The position numbers were made by a program, and so were the translations under genes. A DNA stretch of 64,000 nt, taken from assembly GCA_035048485.1 (NCBI GenBank), contig CM068592.1, positions 29,944,001 through 30,008,000 on the forward strand. The letters are read 5' to 3'. Under the pieces are notes generated by a model, which saw only the letters and a program-made list of their open reading frames with translations, was not told where the DNA came from and searched no databases. This DNA is from Pteria penguin (Eukaryota; Mollusca; Bivalvia; Pterioida; Pteriidae). How positions within the stretch are numbered: the first letter of the stretch is position 1; each line of letters opens with the position of its first letter. Positions 41,701 to 53,574 of this stretch are shown here, piece by piece.

Positions 41701-44450
41701 TGTTTATGTACGTCTTTTGATTGTTCTGCTGTTACGGTGAGTGGGAAGGTGGGCCCGTAAACCGGTTAACCACACCATTTGTTTGGCTTTTGTCAAATTA
41801 AATGACCGTCCTAAGTCGGTATCGTAATTGCACTACAATCAAATACTTTTGTAATGTGTTAAACGTTCTATTATATTATTTATATTCATGTATTGTATAG
41901 CTCCATGGTGACTTCTGCCACATAAGTGAGCCGGTAACTCCTCCTTTTTCTTTAAAAAGAATATGAGGGAACAACACTTACCACGATATGATCATTTTCA
42001 CCTTCTGCCATATTCGTGTCTTAAATACTGGTCGAAGTTTAGTGTTCCAGATTAGAACTAAACGTTCCTCGAACACACTCAGGAATATTTTCCCGACGAC
42101 AATGAACACTGCTAGAATTGTACACACGAGTAATCTCACAGACTCTTCATCACCGAAACTATAGTAGAGGGCATACGCAAAGTATGCAAAATAAAGCAAG
42201 ATGAGCAGGGCCACAAATATCGTTTTTATTGCATGTCTGTAACGCTTGTAGATATTTACTAGTTTTGTTTGTAGACTGAACACTGTCCTTGAACAGCAAT
42301 TGCCTTGGTCTTCGTCTTCATATTCGTTTGAAGAATTTGTTTTCTTTATATCCGAATCCCCGCTATTGATGGTAATCTGCGTCTCATTACACTGCACCTG
42401 GTCATCCTTGAATGTAAATTATTCAGGATTTAGATTAATGCAGTTGACATTCTATAGTTCCTACAGATCTTTGAGATTTTGTTACTACAGTACTAATCCT
42501 AACATTACAATGATATCATACATGAGTTAGTTAGTCGTATTTAGTATGATTTAGAGCGTTTTAAAAATAAATTAATCTGTATTATGACGTACATTGCTTA
42601 ATAAGCTTTCAAGACCTAAAGTTCTCCTATCTCTACTGGCGAGACTTTGGACATCGCAACTGGTACAGTGGCACTGACCCTAAGGTTTCACTATTTCAAC
42701 TGACCAGATCTTTGATATCGCAACGTGTACAGTGATATTGGCCCAAAGGTTTCTCTATCTCAACTGACCAGATCTTTGATATTGCAACATGTACAGTGGC
42801 ACTGGCTATAAGGATTCACTATCTCAACTGACGAGATATGTGGTATCGCAACGTGAACAGTGGCATTGGCCTAAGGTTTCACTATCTCTACTGACGAGCT
42901 ATTTGCTATGGCAACGCGTAAAGTGACATTGGCCCTAAGGTTTCTCTATCTCAGCTGACGAGATCTTTGCTATGGCAACGTGTACAGTGACATTGGCCCT
43001 AAGGTTTCACTATCTCAATTGACGAGATTTTTTATATCGCAACGTGACATTGGCCCAAAGTTTACTATTTCCACTGTCGAGAACTTTGATATCGCAACTT
43101 GTACAGTGACATTGGCCCTAAGGTTTCACTATCTCAATTGACGAGATTTTTGATATCGCAACGTGTACAGTGGCATTGGCCCTAAACTTTCTCTATCTCA
43201 GTTGACGAGATCTTTGATATCGCAACTTGTACAGTGGCATTGGCCCTAAGGTTTCTCTATCTCAGTTGACGAGATCTTTGATATCGCAACTTGTACAGTG
43301 GCATTGGCCCTAAACTTTCTCTATCTCAGTTGACGAGATCTTTGATATCGCAACTTGTACAGTGGCATTGGCCCTAAGGTTTCTCTATCTCAGTTGACGA
43401 GATCTTTGCTATGGCAACGTGTACAATGTCATTGGCCCTAAGGTTTCACTGTCTCAGTTGACGAGATCTTTGATATCGCAACGTGTACAGTGGCATTGGC
43501 CCTAAGGTTTCTCTATCTCAATTGACGAGATCTTTGATATCGCAACGTGTACAGTGGCATTGGCCCTAAGGTTCCACTATCTCAACTAACGATATCTTGG
43601 CTATGGTAACGTGTTAAGTGACATCAGACTTAAAGGTCTACTATCTCAGCTGACGAGATCTTTGCTATGACAACGTGTAAAGTGACAACAGACCTAAAAG
43701 TTTACTATTTCAAATGACGAGATCCTGATATGGCAACGTTTACTGTGACATCGGACTTAAGGTGTTATAGGATCAAGGTTAGTGTAGTGGTTAAGCGCCT
43801 GACTTGCAGCGCCGTCGATCAGGGTTAGATTCCCGGGTTGTGCCACTATGTTTAAGAGATTATTTATCTCTTCTACCATGTTGCGATATATCTGAAAAAG
43901 AGGAAAACTGTTGAAAGCGACATAAAACACTAATAAACAACTCTCATCTGAGGAGACCGTGATATGGCAAAGTGTTCATTGACATCTGTCCTAAGGTTTT
44001 ACTATCTCGACTGACAAGACTCAAGTGGGCAGAATTCGTACTCAGGACAACAGCAACTTGAGCGGAATATTTTTACCTCTGAGTTACGTCGGTTTTGCTT
44101 CCACGATCTCTGGGCTTTGAGATGGTTGGTTTTTTATTGGTGTTTTACGCTGCTTTGAACATTTTTTTCAGTTATTCCCAATATGGAATCGGGAGTTTGC
44201 CAACCTCTTAAACATAGTGGCGCCACGGGAATCGAACCCGTCGGCGCTTAACTGCACAAAGCCTCCCCCACTTTTCCGTCTGAAAGAGTCTAGATGATCG
44301 AGACTAGAAATACGAATAGCATTACAAATATAACACTAACTGTATGTGAAAAATTATAACGTATTCAACCTTTGGTGCTTCTTCCACTTCTCCTTTATAG
44401 GCAGGGTTGTCTTTCCCTTGCATGTGCATTGACACAAGTTCTACAGACAT
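31186..44450 (-). CDS. Concentrative nucleoside transporter (SLC28/CNT family), 12 coding exons
   Basis: Exons high to low: 44450-44370, 42406-41982, 40085-39941, 38046-37855, 35874-35713, 34678-34553, 33664-33534, 33215-33047, 32574-32314, 32267-32235, 31873-31693 and 31211-31186. They sum to 1932 nt (643 aa), close to human CNT1-3 (649-691), with every phase matched. The family imports nucleosides with sodium across the plasma membrane. Seen: an acidic, hydrophilic N-terminus (1 to about 75), hydrophobic helices, and the core motifs TESPL (336-340), [12 protein letters not shown] (366-377), NEFVAY (512-517) and CGFSNFGS (587-594). These hold the Glu, Asn and Ser that bind the ribose in the bacterial CNT structure. 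The human selectivity positions read Gly334-Met335 and Ser368-Val369. The C-terminus stops eight residues after the last helix, lacking the long glycosylated tail of vertebrate CNTs. Confidence 0.97.
31693..31873 (-). CDS. CNT gene, exon 11
   Basis: Residues 576-635: [26 protein letters not shown], then [12 protein letters not shown] and [14 protein letters not shown]. It carries the conserved substrate-binding Asn591 and Ser594. Acceptor ttctcag|, donor |gtaata, phase 0 in and 1 out. Confidence 0.96.
32235..32267 (-). CDS. CNT gene, exon 10 (micro-exon)
   Basis: 33 nt ([11 protein letters not shown]) between acceptor cattgcag| and donor |gtcagag, phase 0-0. It fits the variable loop before the [12 protein letters not shown] helix. 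Skipping it would keep the frame. Confidence 0.75.
32314..32574 (-). CDS. CNT gene, exon 9
   Basis: Residues 478-564: [32 protein letters not shown] and a loop with sequons NFT and NQT. It contains Glu513 of NEFVAY, the family's essential glutamate. Phase 0-0. Confidence 0.97.
33047..33215 (-). CDS. CNT gene, exon 8
   Basis: Completes Ala421, then residues 422-477, including [20 protein letters not shown] and [13 protein letters not shown]. Acceptor atttctag|, donor |gtgcaag. Confidence 0.95.
33534..33664 (-). CDS. CNT gene, exon 7
   Basis: Residues 378-420: [20 protein letters not shown], then a Lys/Ser-rich cytoplasmic loop. Acceptor ttttacag|, donor |gtaagtc, phase 0 in and 2 out. Confidence 0.96.
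34553..34678 (-). CDS. CNT gene, exon 6
   Basis: Residues 336-377, from [11 protein letters not shown] to [12 protein letters not shown]. It contains the Thr-Glu of the first re-entrant hairpin and the Ser-Val selectivity pair. Phase 0-0. Confidence 0.97.
35713..35874 (-). CDS. CNT gene, exon 5
   Basis: Residues 282-335: [20 protein letters not shown], then [18 protein letters not shown]. It ends in the Gly-Met pair that sets nucleobase preference in human CNTs. Phase 0-0. Confidence 0.97.
36435..37669. mobile_element. 1.2-kb MITE-like insertion with palindromic ends and a probable target duplication
   Basis: The ends read catatgtacaaagaatcgta and, inverted, ccatatgtaccaaacttcgta. Subterminal regions hold many copies of acgagt/actcgta in both orientations. 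CTGGTGC flanks both sides (36428-36434 and 37670-37676), and the uninterrupted target appears at 28672-28745. There is no open frame of note, so it is non-autonomous. It lies in intron 4 of the CNT gene. Confidence 0.85.
37855..38046 (-). CDS. CNT gene, exon 4
   Basis: Residues 218-281: [35 protein letters not shown], and [12 protein letters not shown]. This is the best-conserved entry to the transport core. Phase 0-0. Confidence 0.97.
38047..39940. other. CNT intron 3, mostly featureless
   Basis: AT-rich, with a (TA)n microsatellite at about 38733-38761. A 90-codon + strand frame at 39093-39365 is hydrophobic low-complexity sequence without splice context. Confidence 0.5.
39941..40085 (-). 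CDS. CNT gene, exon 3
   Basis: Completes Trp169, then residues 170-217: [20 protein letters not shown], then [20 protein letters not shown]. Two hydrophobic helices. Acceptor tttgcag|, donor |gtaggat. Confidence 0.94.
40494..40640 (+). mobile_element. tRNA-derived SINE, family 2, copy 2
   Basis: The head is gtagagattaagcacttggc...gatcagggttcgattcc (box B GGTTCGATTCC) followed by atgtttaagag of the family body. It lies in CNT intron 2. Confidence 0.75.
40641..41981. other. CNT intron 2 remainder
   Basis: AT-rich, with an (ATA)n run at about 41648-41665. No other feature was supported. Confidence 0.5.
41982..42406 (-). CDS. CNT gene, exon 2
   Basis: Residues 28-168 plus two bases of Trp169: an acidic cytosolic segment ([10 protein letters not shown]), a basic linker, then the first helices ([20 protein letters not shown] and [20 protein letters not shown]). 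Acceptor acattcaag|GATGAC, donor |gtaagt. Confidence 0.93.
42610..43765 (+). repeat. 64-bp minisatellite, about 18 copies
   Basis: The unit runs ctatctcaactgacgagatc, tttgatatcgcaacgtgtac, then agtggcattggccctaaggt and ttca. The central units are nearly identical and the edges diverge. It lies in CNT intron 1, beside two SINEs. Confidence 0.97.
43772..43945 (+). mobile_element. tRNA-derived SINE, family 2, copy 3 (head and body)
   Basis: Box A-like gtagtggttaagcgcctgac, box B-like gggttagattccc, body tttaagagattattt...gttgaaagcgacataaaaca. The longest family 2 copy in the window. Confidence 0.82.
44118..44262 (-). mobile_element. tRNA-derived SINE, family 2, copy 4
   Basis: The reverse complement carries the box B segment and body of the family, with a (CCAA)-like tail at its low-coordinate end. 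Confidence 0.78.
44370..44450 (-). CDS. CNT gene, exon 1 (start codon)
   Basis: ATG at 44450-44448. 27 residues ([20 protein letters not shown]..., ending APK) precede donor |gttgaa, a weak but GT donor in phase 0. TAA lies in frame five codons upstream, so an upstream exon could only add untranslated sequence unless spliced between the two. Confidence 0.8.
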
Positions 44451-44810
44451 GATGAATATGGTTTACCTATTTTGTAAAGACGATACTACTATAGCAGCAT
44501 GACACATTTTAAAATTAATTATGTAATATTACATAATAATATTATAATGATTAATATTATAATAGACACATTTGAAATTAATTATGCAATATTATAGAAT
44601 ATTATAATAATAGAAACATTTTCAAATTAATTATGTAATACTATATCATATTAATATAACTGATATTATAATAATATTATAAATTATGTAATGTAAATAA
44701 AAAACTTTTTGGGCTTTGTCGTTATTGAATATTTTAGTTGTCTCTGATTTCCGTAATGTATGAGTGTTTCAGAATGATTAGGCATCACTGTCGGTTAAAT
44801 TTTGAAATAA

Positions 44811-44916
<106 letters not shown>

Positions 44917-45122
44917 CAATATACTTTCGTTTATTGAAAGTTGGACACTTAAGTTTGTTTGTGTTCAATGCGTTTAGTCAGGTTGGCGATATACGCCAAT
45001 TTGAGCTTCCTGTAAATATTCTATGGGAATAAGTCCCAGGAAACTTTGCAGTAAAACAGCCTTAGTTCAGATTGTTAATGCAGCATTCAATTCGGCAATG
45101 AGGTAGGCCGAAGACACGAACC

Positions 45123-45507
45123 TTAAACATAACCCAAATGCACAGCACTAAGTGAACGACCATTTGATTCTGAAGTGGGGGCTGGCAAACTTGGTTGAGT
45201 CAGATTATTTATTTTCTGATTCTGAAATGGGGCTGGTAAATTTGGTTGTGTCAGATTTATTTTAAGAATATTTGTTTCCTTGATATCCTGGAACAATTTA
45301 TTTATTTTCTTGACTTTTTTGTCGCCAATCAATATTTGTTCGAATTGTATAGTAATATATGCCATTAACAAAACAGATGCCAATATAAAGTAAACTCAAC
45401 AAATAATATGCAAACACTACTTTAACTGTATTGGTCTTTATACTACAAGTTTCTATAGTGAAGTGTATAGTCTCCGAGTCTCTGGTATCCAGGGGAAAAT
45501 TTTCCAT
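45123..45507 (-). pseudogene. Hypothetical membrane-protein fragment, apparently frame-shifted
   Basis: An ATG at 45507 opens MENFPLDTRDSETIHF and runs into a hydrophobic span (VVFAYYLLSLLYIGICFV), ending at about 45298. A second frame (45383 down to 45123) carries a Lys-rich stretch and a twofold repeat (NLTQPNLPAP and NLTQPSLPAP). The frames overlap by some 85 bases with no good splice pair between them. Either a frameshifted gene or chance in AT-rich DNA. Not recognised. Confidence 0.25.
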
Positions 45508-45846
45508 TTCATACTAAAGAAGGAATTGTAAGGAAGTGTTGCTGTTTTGGCCTCCTGTCCGAATGATAATATTTCATTTGTTTCTTGCTCGCTTTGAATT
45601 ATGTCATTTTAATGCCAAAAAAGCATTTCATAAATATTTTTTATATATCTGATTTACTGATTTTTCACATTTTTAACTTTGTCTTAACAATTTCTAGTGT
45701 GACTTTGAGAAGACTAGGTAGATACTAAGCAAAGATGTTCCTATACAATTTTACATATTTTAAAAGTATTAAAGAAATTAAAGATTTATGGCCATCTACA
45801 AGCATTGTGCAATATCGTTGTGCAATGTTTTCTATGTCTCAGGTGA

Positions 45847-45848
<2 letters not shown>

Positions 45849-45929
<81 letters not shown>
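45849..45929 (+). repeat. (TA)n microsatellite
   Basis: Pure TA run of about 80 bp. Confidence 0.98.
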
Positions 45930-45932
<3 letters not shown>

Positions 45933-48423
45933 AAGGGAAGATACACGTTTATGTTGGTATTACTTTTGTTCTCGCTTTAACGTTATGTTTGTTTTTATTT
46001 TACATTTAAATAAATGTGTTTAAATCATTTGACGGATGTTGATTGGATTGAAACTTATAAAGAATGAAACAGTGTCAACAGAGAATGAAACACTGTCAGC
46101 AGATATGGCCATCATAAAATTTGAAATGCACATGATTTGGTAAGAGATGAGGCGAATTCAATTAAGACCCCGTCGACCACTCATTTTAACGTTTGCATAT
46201 CGGTCAGTGCCTAGCATATTAATGAGGAGCGGACAATACGGCGGGAAGTCACTGAACAAGAACCTGACGAGAAAATCTCTCATAAAGCAGATGGTACAGC
46301 CTTTGTCATCTCTCTGTGAAGTTCTGTTGAACATATTGAATAGCATAATTTGTCCAATGCTATAAATTCCACTAAATGTGAGTTATAGAGTTAAACTACT
46401 ACACATTATATCAGCATAATCTGGTATATGTACATGCTAGCAGCTAAGATATTTATTTTCATAAATCAAAGCCAGAGTTTTTCTTTCCAGCATTTTCAGG
46501 GTCAAAATATTTATTTCCAAAAAGTGCCAGCCCCTACCCCTCTCCCCTCAGATTCAAAGGTCGTCCCCTTATTGTTAAGAACGGAATACTTGCTGTCTTA
46601 ATGCGCCTTACACATATACAATAGTTACTACAATATACTTTTTATATCTTACCTGTTAAACACAATTTGTAAACTTTCTTTTCATTAAAATCCTTTTGCG
46701 ACCTTTTAAACTTATGCATGTACACTTATATACAGGTATATCATCTACAGAACGTTCCATCTTCTTCATGGATGGCAAATGATTACTTTCATATTAATTC
46801 CAAACGATCAACCTAGTGTAATGTGTATCTACCTTGTATGTGCTCCGATTTCAACCTGTGCTATACGCATTTACTTTCATAATACGTAACAAAAAATACT
46901 CCCGTTTCAATTCTAAGTATTGATAAAGAAGGGAAGTAAATAACGGAACCAGGTGACACAAAGGATCGTCCTCTGGAATGACGTATATAGACTAGATCTC
47001 TAACAGACCGTGTTCGGTTTTAAGGAGGCGGAAGGGTGTGGAGAGGTGATATCAGAATTTACTCGCTCCGCTCCTTAATTACTTTGTCATAAATTAAACG
47101 ACCTTCACATACACCTATACTTGTACTGCATGAATTATACGTTTATGACTATCAGATAAATCCTCTAAAGTCCTCCAAAGGTAAGTTCAATATAAGTACT
47201 GAAACACAAATACTTACATACACGATAGATAAGTTTTATTTTATTTATCTTTTTTTTTTAAGGTGAGGGGTGGGTTTAAGGGTGGGAGTGTTTTTGTGTG
47301 TTTATATGTTTATGACTTCGCAAATACTGACGGTATATTGGACACATCTTTTTGGAGATGGGTGGATGGGGACGTCTTCATTTGTTTTTTTTATTTTTTA
47401 TTTTTTTTTTTTTTTGTTTTGTTTATTATTTATCATTATTTTTATTTTTGTTTGTGTGTCTTTAAATTTTTATTTCATTTATCTTTTTGTTATTGTTTGT
47501 TTGTTTTTGTTCTTGTTTTATTTGGGAAGGGGGTGTTAATGTAAGAATATCTTAAATTTTGTTTTACGATAAATAGCATATTACCTCTTCTCCTAAAGGA
47601 AGTGTTCCCATTTCAAATAATAATTCCTTATAATACGAAATTAAATAGTACCAGCAATTTATGTTACCTTATGAACTTGACATTAAAGGGTTTTTCTTTT
47701 CAAAATATTTAGTCTCATGAATATATTGTGAAAGCAACTGGAAGGGAATCACATACAAATTTACATTACTTGTAACATCGCCTTTTAAACGATACCAACG
47801 AGTTTAACCATGCGATTGGTGCGTTGACTTTGGGCCATTATTTAGGAAAGCTTAAGCACAAGGTCTTTTTTCAATTGTAATTGACCTCATTATCATCTAC
47901 ATGTATTTCACGGCTCATGTTTTACTTATGAGTTGAAGCAGCAACATGCAAATATGTAAGTAATAATTATATGTCATCCTTTCCAAGTAATTAATGAGTA
48001 GGTGTAAGGCAAACCACCTGTGTAAAAAAACATTATAGAATTTTTTTCACACAACTAAACCCCAGATCAAATTGTGGTGTATGAACATTTATTTCTCAAG
48101 TTCCAATTTCTATGTTCCTCGACTACTTTTCTCATCAGAGTATTCTCTGTAACATAAGGAACTCCAGTGCTATTTTACGTTTTTGTAAAATGTGAATGTG
48201 CTGATGAGACGGATAGATTAAAGTTAAGAAGCACATTGAGCATTGCTTGAGCAAAACATGTGTTACATTAATATTTAAAACATTTAATATGTTTAAACAT
48301 TATTATAACAATCTGACACATATGATCGGTCAAGTTTTATAATCTGTTTGCACCAAGAACATGATTGGTGAAAGATGCGACTCCGGATTCCAACCTCGGT
48401 GAAAAGCGAATATGGCAAATTCC
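45930..48423. other. Intergenic DNA, T-rich stretch at 47240-47530
   Basis: No gene or RNA was supported. The 47.2-47.5 kb segment is T/G-rich low-complexity sequence that opens long Phe/Leu/Val frames by composition alone. Confidence 0.55.
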
Positions 48424-48748
48424 CTATCCATCAAATGATTGAAAAATAAACAGTTAACTTTACAACGGAATCGTCTCTCTTTTCTAAACAGGTGTAAACC
48501 CATATAATTTTTATTTGTCTATTTTACTATAATGTTCAAAGTGTATCAAGATTTTCCATTATTTCGATTTCATTTCAATTTATATGATTCATACATCTTT
48601 CATTTTAAGTATTGTAATTTGTAATTTTATACATTCTCATTCTAATCTTGTAATTTGTAATCTTTACTAAATTCACTTTCCATCGAATGATTGAAAAATA
48701 AAAAGCTAAGTTTACAACGGAATCGTCTCTCTTTTCCAAACAGGGCAT
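48424..48748 (+). repeat. Direct repeat pair, about 70 bp
   Basis: atgattgaaaaataaa, then ttacaacggaatcgtctctc and ttt[ct][ct]aaacagg occurs at 48424-48493 and again at 48677-48748. Confidence 0.85.
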
Positions 48749-49890
48749 CAGTAGAAAGCCTTTGGCAAGACTGCCACCCACAGGATTATTCAAGAGAAAT
48801 TCCCCAAGTGTAATACCACAGGGTTAATTCCGCAGTGGATACTGTTAGTTAGTCGCAGGTTCCGGGTTCAATTCCTAGAAGCCTTAGTAATCAGTAATCG
48901 CGCGTTCCGAGTTCGAATCTCGGAACGTCCCCTTTATTTGTTCATATACGTTGTTTGTACCAATGTATGAGTGCATTCATTTATCAAGTCAAGAGCGTGT
49001 ATGAAAAGTGTCCTCCGGTTTCCCAGAAATTTAATAGTCCAAGAGCCGTAACTCTTAAGAAATGTGACAATCATGACCAAACTCGAGCTTGATCTATAAC
49101 ACATTGCTGCAAAGCTACATATTATATTCCAAGTCGGAAACTTGAAGGATAAGAATCTAAATCTGAAGAAAGTGTGTGACGACAAGGGTCGTAACTCATG
49201 CTGACTTTCATATCACGCCAATCCTTACAAGAAGTTATTTCCTCTATAATGCAGATGACATCATCTTTCCTTACTCCATTCTGTTGTGGATATATCAGCA
49301 ATGTACGTTCTTTGCACAAAAATTTCAGGGAAATACCACTTTTTGTCTTTTTCTTTTTGCAATGTATGTTTAACTCCTACTCTAAAAAATGCAAGGTCTA
49401 ACAGCCTCTGAATAACTATCACTCCGCCAGTGACATTGTTAGTTATACAGTGTTTACAGGGGGTATACGAAAATATATTGGGTCCATGAAAAAAGTTGTA
49501 TTGGGCGAGGCATATGCAGTACTGATTACTGAGGTTTCCAGGAATCGAACCCGGAACCTGCGACTAATTAACAGTATCCACTGCGGAATTAACCCTGTGG
49601 TATCACACTTGGGGAATTTCTCTTGAATAATCCTGTGGGTGGCAGTTTTGCCAAAGGCCTTCTACAGATATTTTCGAAAATATATATTCTCAGAAGTCTT
49701 AGATATGAAATAGATGAGGCGAAGCCAAGCCCAATACAACTTTTTTTCATGGACCCAATATTTTTTCGTATACCCACTGTAAACACTGTATAACGAATTT
49801 ATCCCAACGAAGGCCTTTTTCACCCAATACAACTTTTTTTTTCATGCACTCAGTATTTTCGTATCCTCCCTTGCCATACACTGTATAACT
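48735..49890. repeat. Nested inverted duplications (about 160 bp and about 76 bp arms)
   Basis: 48735-48893 (gactgccacccacaggatta ... gcaggttccgggttcaattc) recurs inverted at 49525-49683. A second inverted pair, 49445-49520 and 49724-49800, shares tatacgaaaatat, gggtccatgaaaaaa and caatacaact. A third, direct partial copy lies at 49820-49890. The segment ggttccgggttcaattcc resembles a tRNA box B, so the duplicated piece may be SINE-derived. Confidence 0.85.
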
Positions 49891-50179
49891 TACTTATTTC
49901 ACTTAAGGCATTTTTGAACTTATATCAATGTTTTCGTAATATCCCCGCTGTCTTTTTAATAGTGTTCGAGTTGCGTTGCGTTCGAATTCTGTTTATTTCA
50001 ACTCCTATATTACAAACCGTCCCTCCGCCATATTGTTTACTTTCGCCTGGCGATAAAATGACGTCACCCAATCGAGGCGGGGGTATATCAAAGGTATATT
50101 CGGCGGAGGGGGTATATTAAAATAATATACGGCTGATGGGGAACGATGGGTAGCGGCGGAGGGGGTATGTTAGTTTATA

Positions 50180-53100
50180 TCCAGTCAAAAATTATTAAAC
50201 CTTATCTAATAATGATAATAAAACCAATAGATATAAGTTTAAACATATTTTATTAGAAAGTAGGCACATTTTCACCATTAAATATTTCATATACAAAGGA
50301 AAAGGAAAAAGAAAAGCTATAAGCTTATATAAATTCTTCTCCCGTAAACTTGAACAAGCAAAACTAGTTGGGAGAAAATTATTTAACAAGAACTTGCGAG
50401 AAAGTGGTAAAACGACATACAACCAATGAAGTATCAAATTTGAGATAAAGAAAATATGAAGAACAGATATAAGTAAGGATACAAAATGAGACAAGAATGT
50501 GGCGATTTCTTTAGGATTACGATTTATGTGGGAGGTAATTTCGGAAATGTATTAAAGAGTCTAGGAAAAACGTTTAGATTCAAGATTAATGTTTTGTACA
50601 CAGATGAATAGATGTTTATTATATTCAAAAGATTTATTTTCGTCTCTAAATAGCATAATTGCACACGTGGGTGGAGAAGAAAGGGAGCTAATGAAGATTT
50701 TTCTCTGATTAGAATATATCGCACACTCTAGTAAAAAGTGAAGGTTTTTGATTCGATACTACCGCATGAACAATATGGGTCGGGTTCAAGATTACGCAGA
50801 AAGAGATGTTGTTTAAGTAAACTACAGCGCATTCGCATTCGAGCGTGTAGTACTCGACCGCGACCAGTACCTACGAAGTAATATTGAGGAATGGATTTAG
50901 ATAATGGATTGTACCTAATGCTTGTCAATGGAGGACTTAAATGAATTTAGTGATGAGGAATTTCTTGTGCTAAGTGGCAGATTGTTCCAGAGGCGAATGC
51001 AGGACGGGAAAAAACTGTTACGATGATTGGATGTTCGACTTTGTTGTGATTGTAAGTTATAAGAATTTCTTGTATTAAAACTATGGATAGTTTCAAAATT
51101 TGGAGGAAGCAAATCTCTTAAATATTGGGAGGGGGGTGTTAAGTTATTTATTATTTTGTAAAATTGAATAATTTTATGTTTTCTCTTCTTAACTCTAATT
51201 TTTCCCACTCACACTCAGAAAATAAGGATTCAATGCTAACGAGTCTAGTTGCTCCAGTAACAATTCTAGCTGCATCTATGTTTACGTGTTCTACTTTTTG
51301 TATATCGTAGCTTGGGTAATTATCGAAGAAATTAAACATTAGCATATGCAAGGATAGGCCTTATAAACGAAAAATACATTATTTAGAGTGTTCTTCTATC
51401 GAGTTCTTATTTGAGACTTCTGAGAATATATTTAGTTTTGAGTTTGCTTTCGAGTATATAATATCGATGTGTTCACCCCAGTGTAGCGTATTATTGATGG
51501 TATGTCCTAAATGTTTGTGGCTAGTGACTTCTTGAACGGGAGTGTGGTCGAAATATAATATTGGATGGAGGTTCTGGTTTATTTTACAAGATTTAGGTAA
51601 GGTTTCCGTTTTTTGAGGATTGAAATTAACCAGCCATTTATTGGACCATTCATGAACTAATTTGAGGTCGGAATTGAGTGAGTCAGAGGCGTAAGGTATG
51701 TTGGATTGATCAATTATCATACAGATAGATGTATCATCGGCAAAGAGTTTAATTGTGCATCTAATATTTTTGACTATGTCATTGATAAAGATAAAAAGAG
51801 GGGTCCTAATATGGAGCCTTGGGGGACACCCGCGTTTATATTAATGGTTGAAGATTCGATGCCATTTATAACTACTTTCTGTTTCCTATTTGTTAGATAT
51901 GATTTGACCAAGGAAAGAAGTTAACCAGTAATTCCCATATTTTGAATAGAAGACCCTTGTGCCAGACTCGGTCAAAAGCTTTACTAATATAAAAAAGACA
52001 GTCCTTATTTCTTTTCCAGAATCTAAAGCGTACGAAAATTCATTCGTAAGAAATACAAGTTGATTTACCGTTGAATCCCCTCCCCGAAATCCTGACTGAT
52101 GATGTGTAAGGAGATTATTTTCGATTATATAATTGTATAAGTATTTATAAGCGCATCTCTCGAAGACCTTATTGATGTTGCATAAGAGGGAAATGGGACG
52201 ATAATTATTAACGATTTTAGGATTGTCTTTTTTATGAACAGGCACGATGTTAGCGAGTTTCCATTGGTTGGGATATGTTTTATTTTGTATAGATAAATTA
52301 AACAGTTTACTTAGTGGGATATATAGTACCAGGGTGGATTCTTTGAGTAAGCGAGCGCTTAGCTGATCAGGGCCAGAAGCTTTATTGATGTTGATTAGTT
52401 GAAGGACATCCGATACATCTGTGGGAATTATGTTAAGATTATCTAATTATATATATAAAGTGAGGTTTGTGAGATAACTCGCATCAAAATTTCGAGGTGT
52501 TTGATTGTTTTGATCGTTTAGGATCGACTGTGACGCGAAGTATTGGTTTAAGTAGTTACTTTCCGCGCCACACACTTTGTAAACCGAAAAATCTGGATTT
52601 TCACTTAATTATCTTTAAAATAGTTTTACAAAATTAATATCAATCGACAGATCTTCTTTAGTCTAACTTTTGGTGTATGTTATATGTTTCTACGAAGAAA
52701 CATTCGTATTTTATAGGGAAAAAATAATTTTAGATAGGGCGTTTTCTATGTTAATTTTGACGTGACGTCACCGATGTTTAAGACTGAGTCTATGGAAAAC
52801 TTGGCGACGTCACGTCAAAATTTAACATGGTAATCGCCCTATATAAAAATTGATTTTTGTCTATAAAATATGAACGCTTCTTCATACAAACATATAGCAT
52901 ACACCAAAAGTTACGACTAAACGAGATCTATCGAATGGTTTTTCATTTTTGAAATTATTCGGAAGATGAATAACTGAAAATCCAGATTTTCCAGTTTCCA
53001 GAGTGAGTGGCGCGGACAGTAGCTTTGTCGGTGTCGTTAGTTATGGATTTACCGTCATTATCTATGAGAACATTGATAGAATTGGATCTACAAGAAAGAT

Positions 53101-53470
53101 ATGAGACTTTTTTAACAAGTGACCACCAGTCCTTATTTGAAAATGCATTTGATTTTAATTTTAGGCATAAGTTTTCATGATATTTAAGTTTACTATTACG
53201 TAGATGGGCAATCACTTTATTACGATAAGATTTAAACTTATCCCAGTAATATTGGCTTTTTGTTTTTTCAGCTTTACGTCTCAATCTGTCGCGTTTTCTC
53301 ATCAATTTGTTTTTTTATTTCGCTATTTATCCATTGGAGGTCATTAGTTTGAATTGTAATATAACGATTTGGGATAGTTTCAGAGGCTATTTTCAAAGTT
53401 TTTGTAGTAAACGGGTGGAAATGGATATAAGATATAACATATGTAAGATACAAAAGCAAAAACAACAGCT
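50180..53470 (-). pseudogene. Second LINE remnant (reverse transcriptase), split by a foldback element
   Basis: - strand order: pre-RT linker (NDLQWINSEIKKQIDEKTRQ; RKRDRLRRKAEKTKSQYYW) at 53400-53200; the foldback at 52559-53019; a GPDQLSARLL segment near 52380; NNYRPISLLCNINKVFERC (about 52220-52160); [31 protein letters not shown] codons near 51810; LFADDTSICMI (about 51750-51715); KHLGHTINNTLHWGEHIDII; and the C-terminal NSFFPSCIRLWNNLPLSTRN and GSIESKTFTF segment. Several frameshifts are present and the endonuclease domain is missing. It differs from the LINE at 19.7-22.2 kb. Confidence 0.9.
52559..53019 (-). mobile_element. Foldback MITE, copy 2
   Basis: 461 bp, flanked by TA (52557-52558 and 53020-53021), terminal ctttccgcgcc / ggcgcggacag. 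The whole sequence matches the reverse complement of 20981-21443, including the gacgtgacgtc centre. It interrupts a LINE frame just after the codons SITNDTDKA. Confidence 0.9.
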
Positions 53471-53574
53471 ATGTAGACGCCATGGCCGCTATATACCTCT
53501 TTATGTACAACAAATTGATGATTAAAGAAGTCCTTCAAAGGGGAGTCGGGTATTATTGTTTTACGTATTCATAT

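Noticed and set aside
47263..47544. Two overlapping hydrophobic + strand frames
   Set aside because: T/G-rich low-complexity sequence. Phe/Leu/Val content follows from composition.
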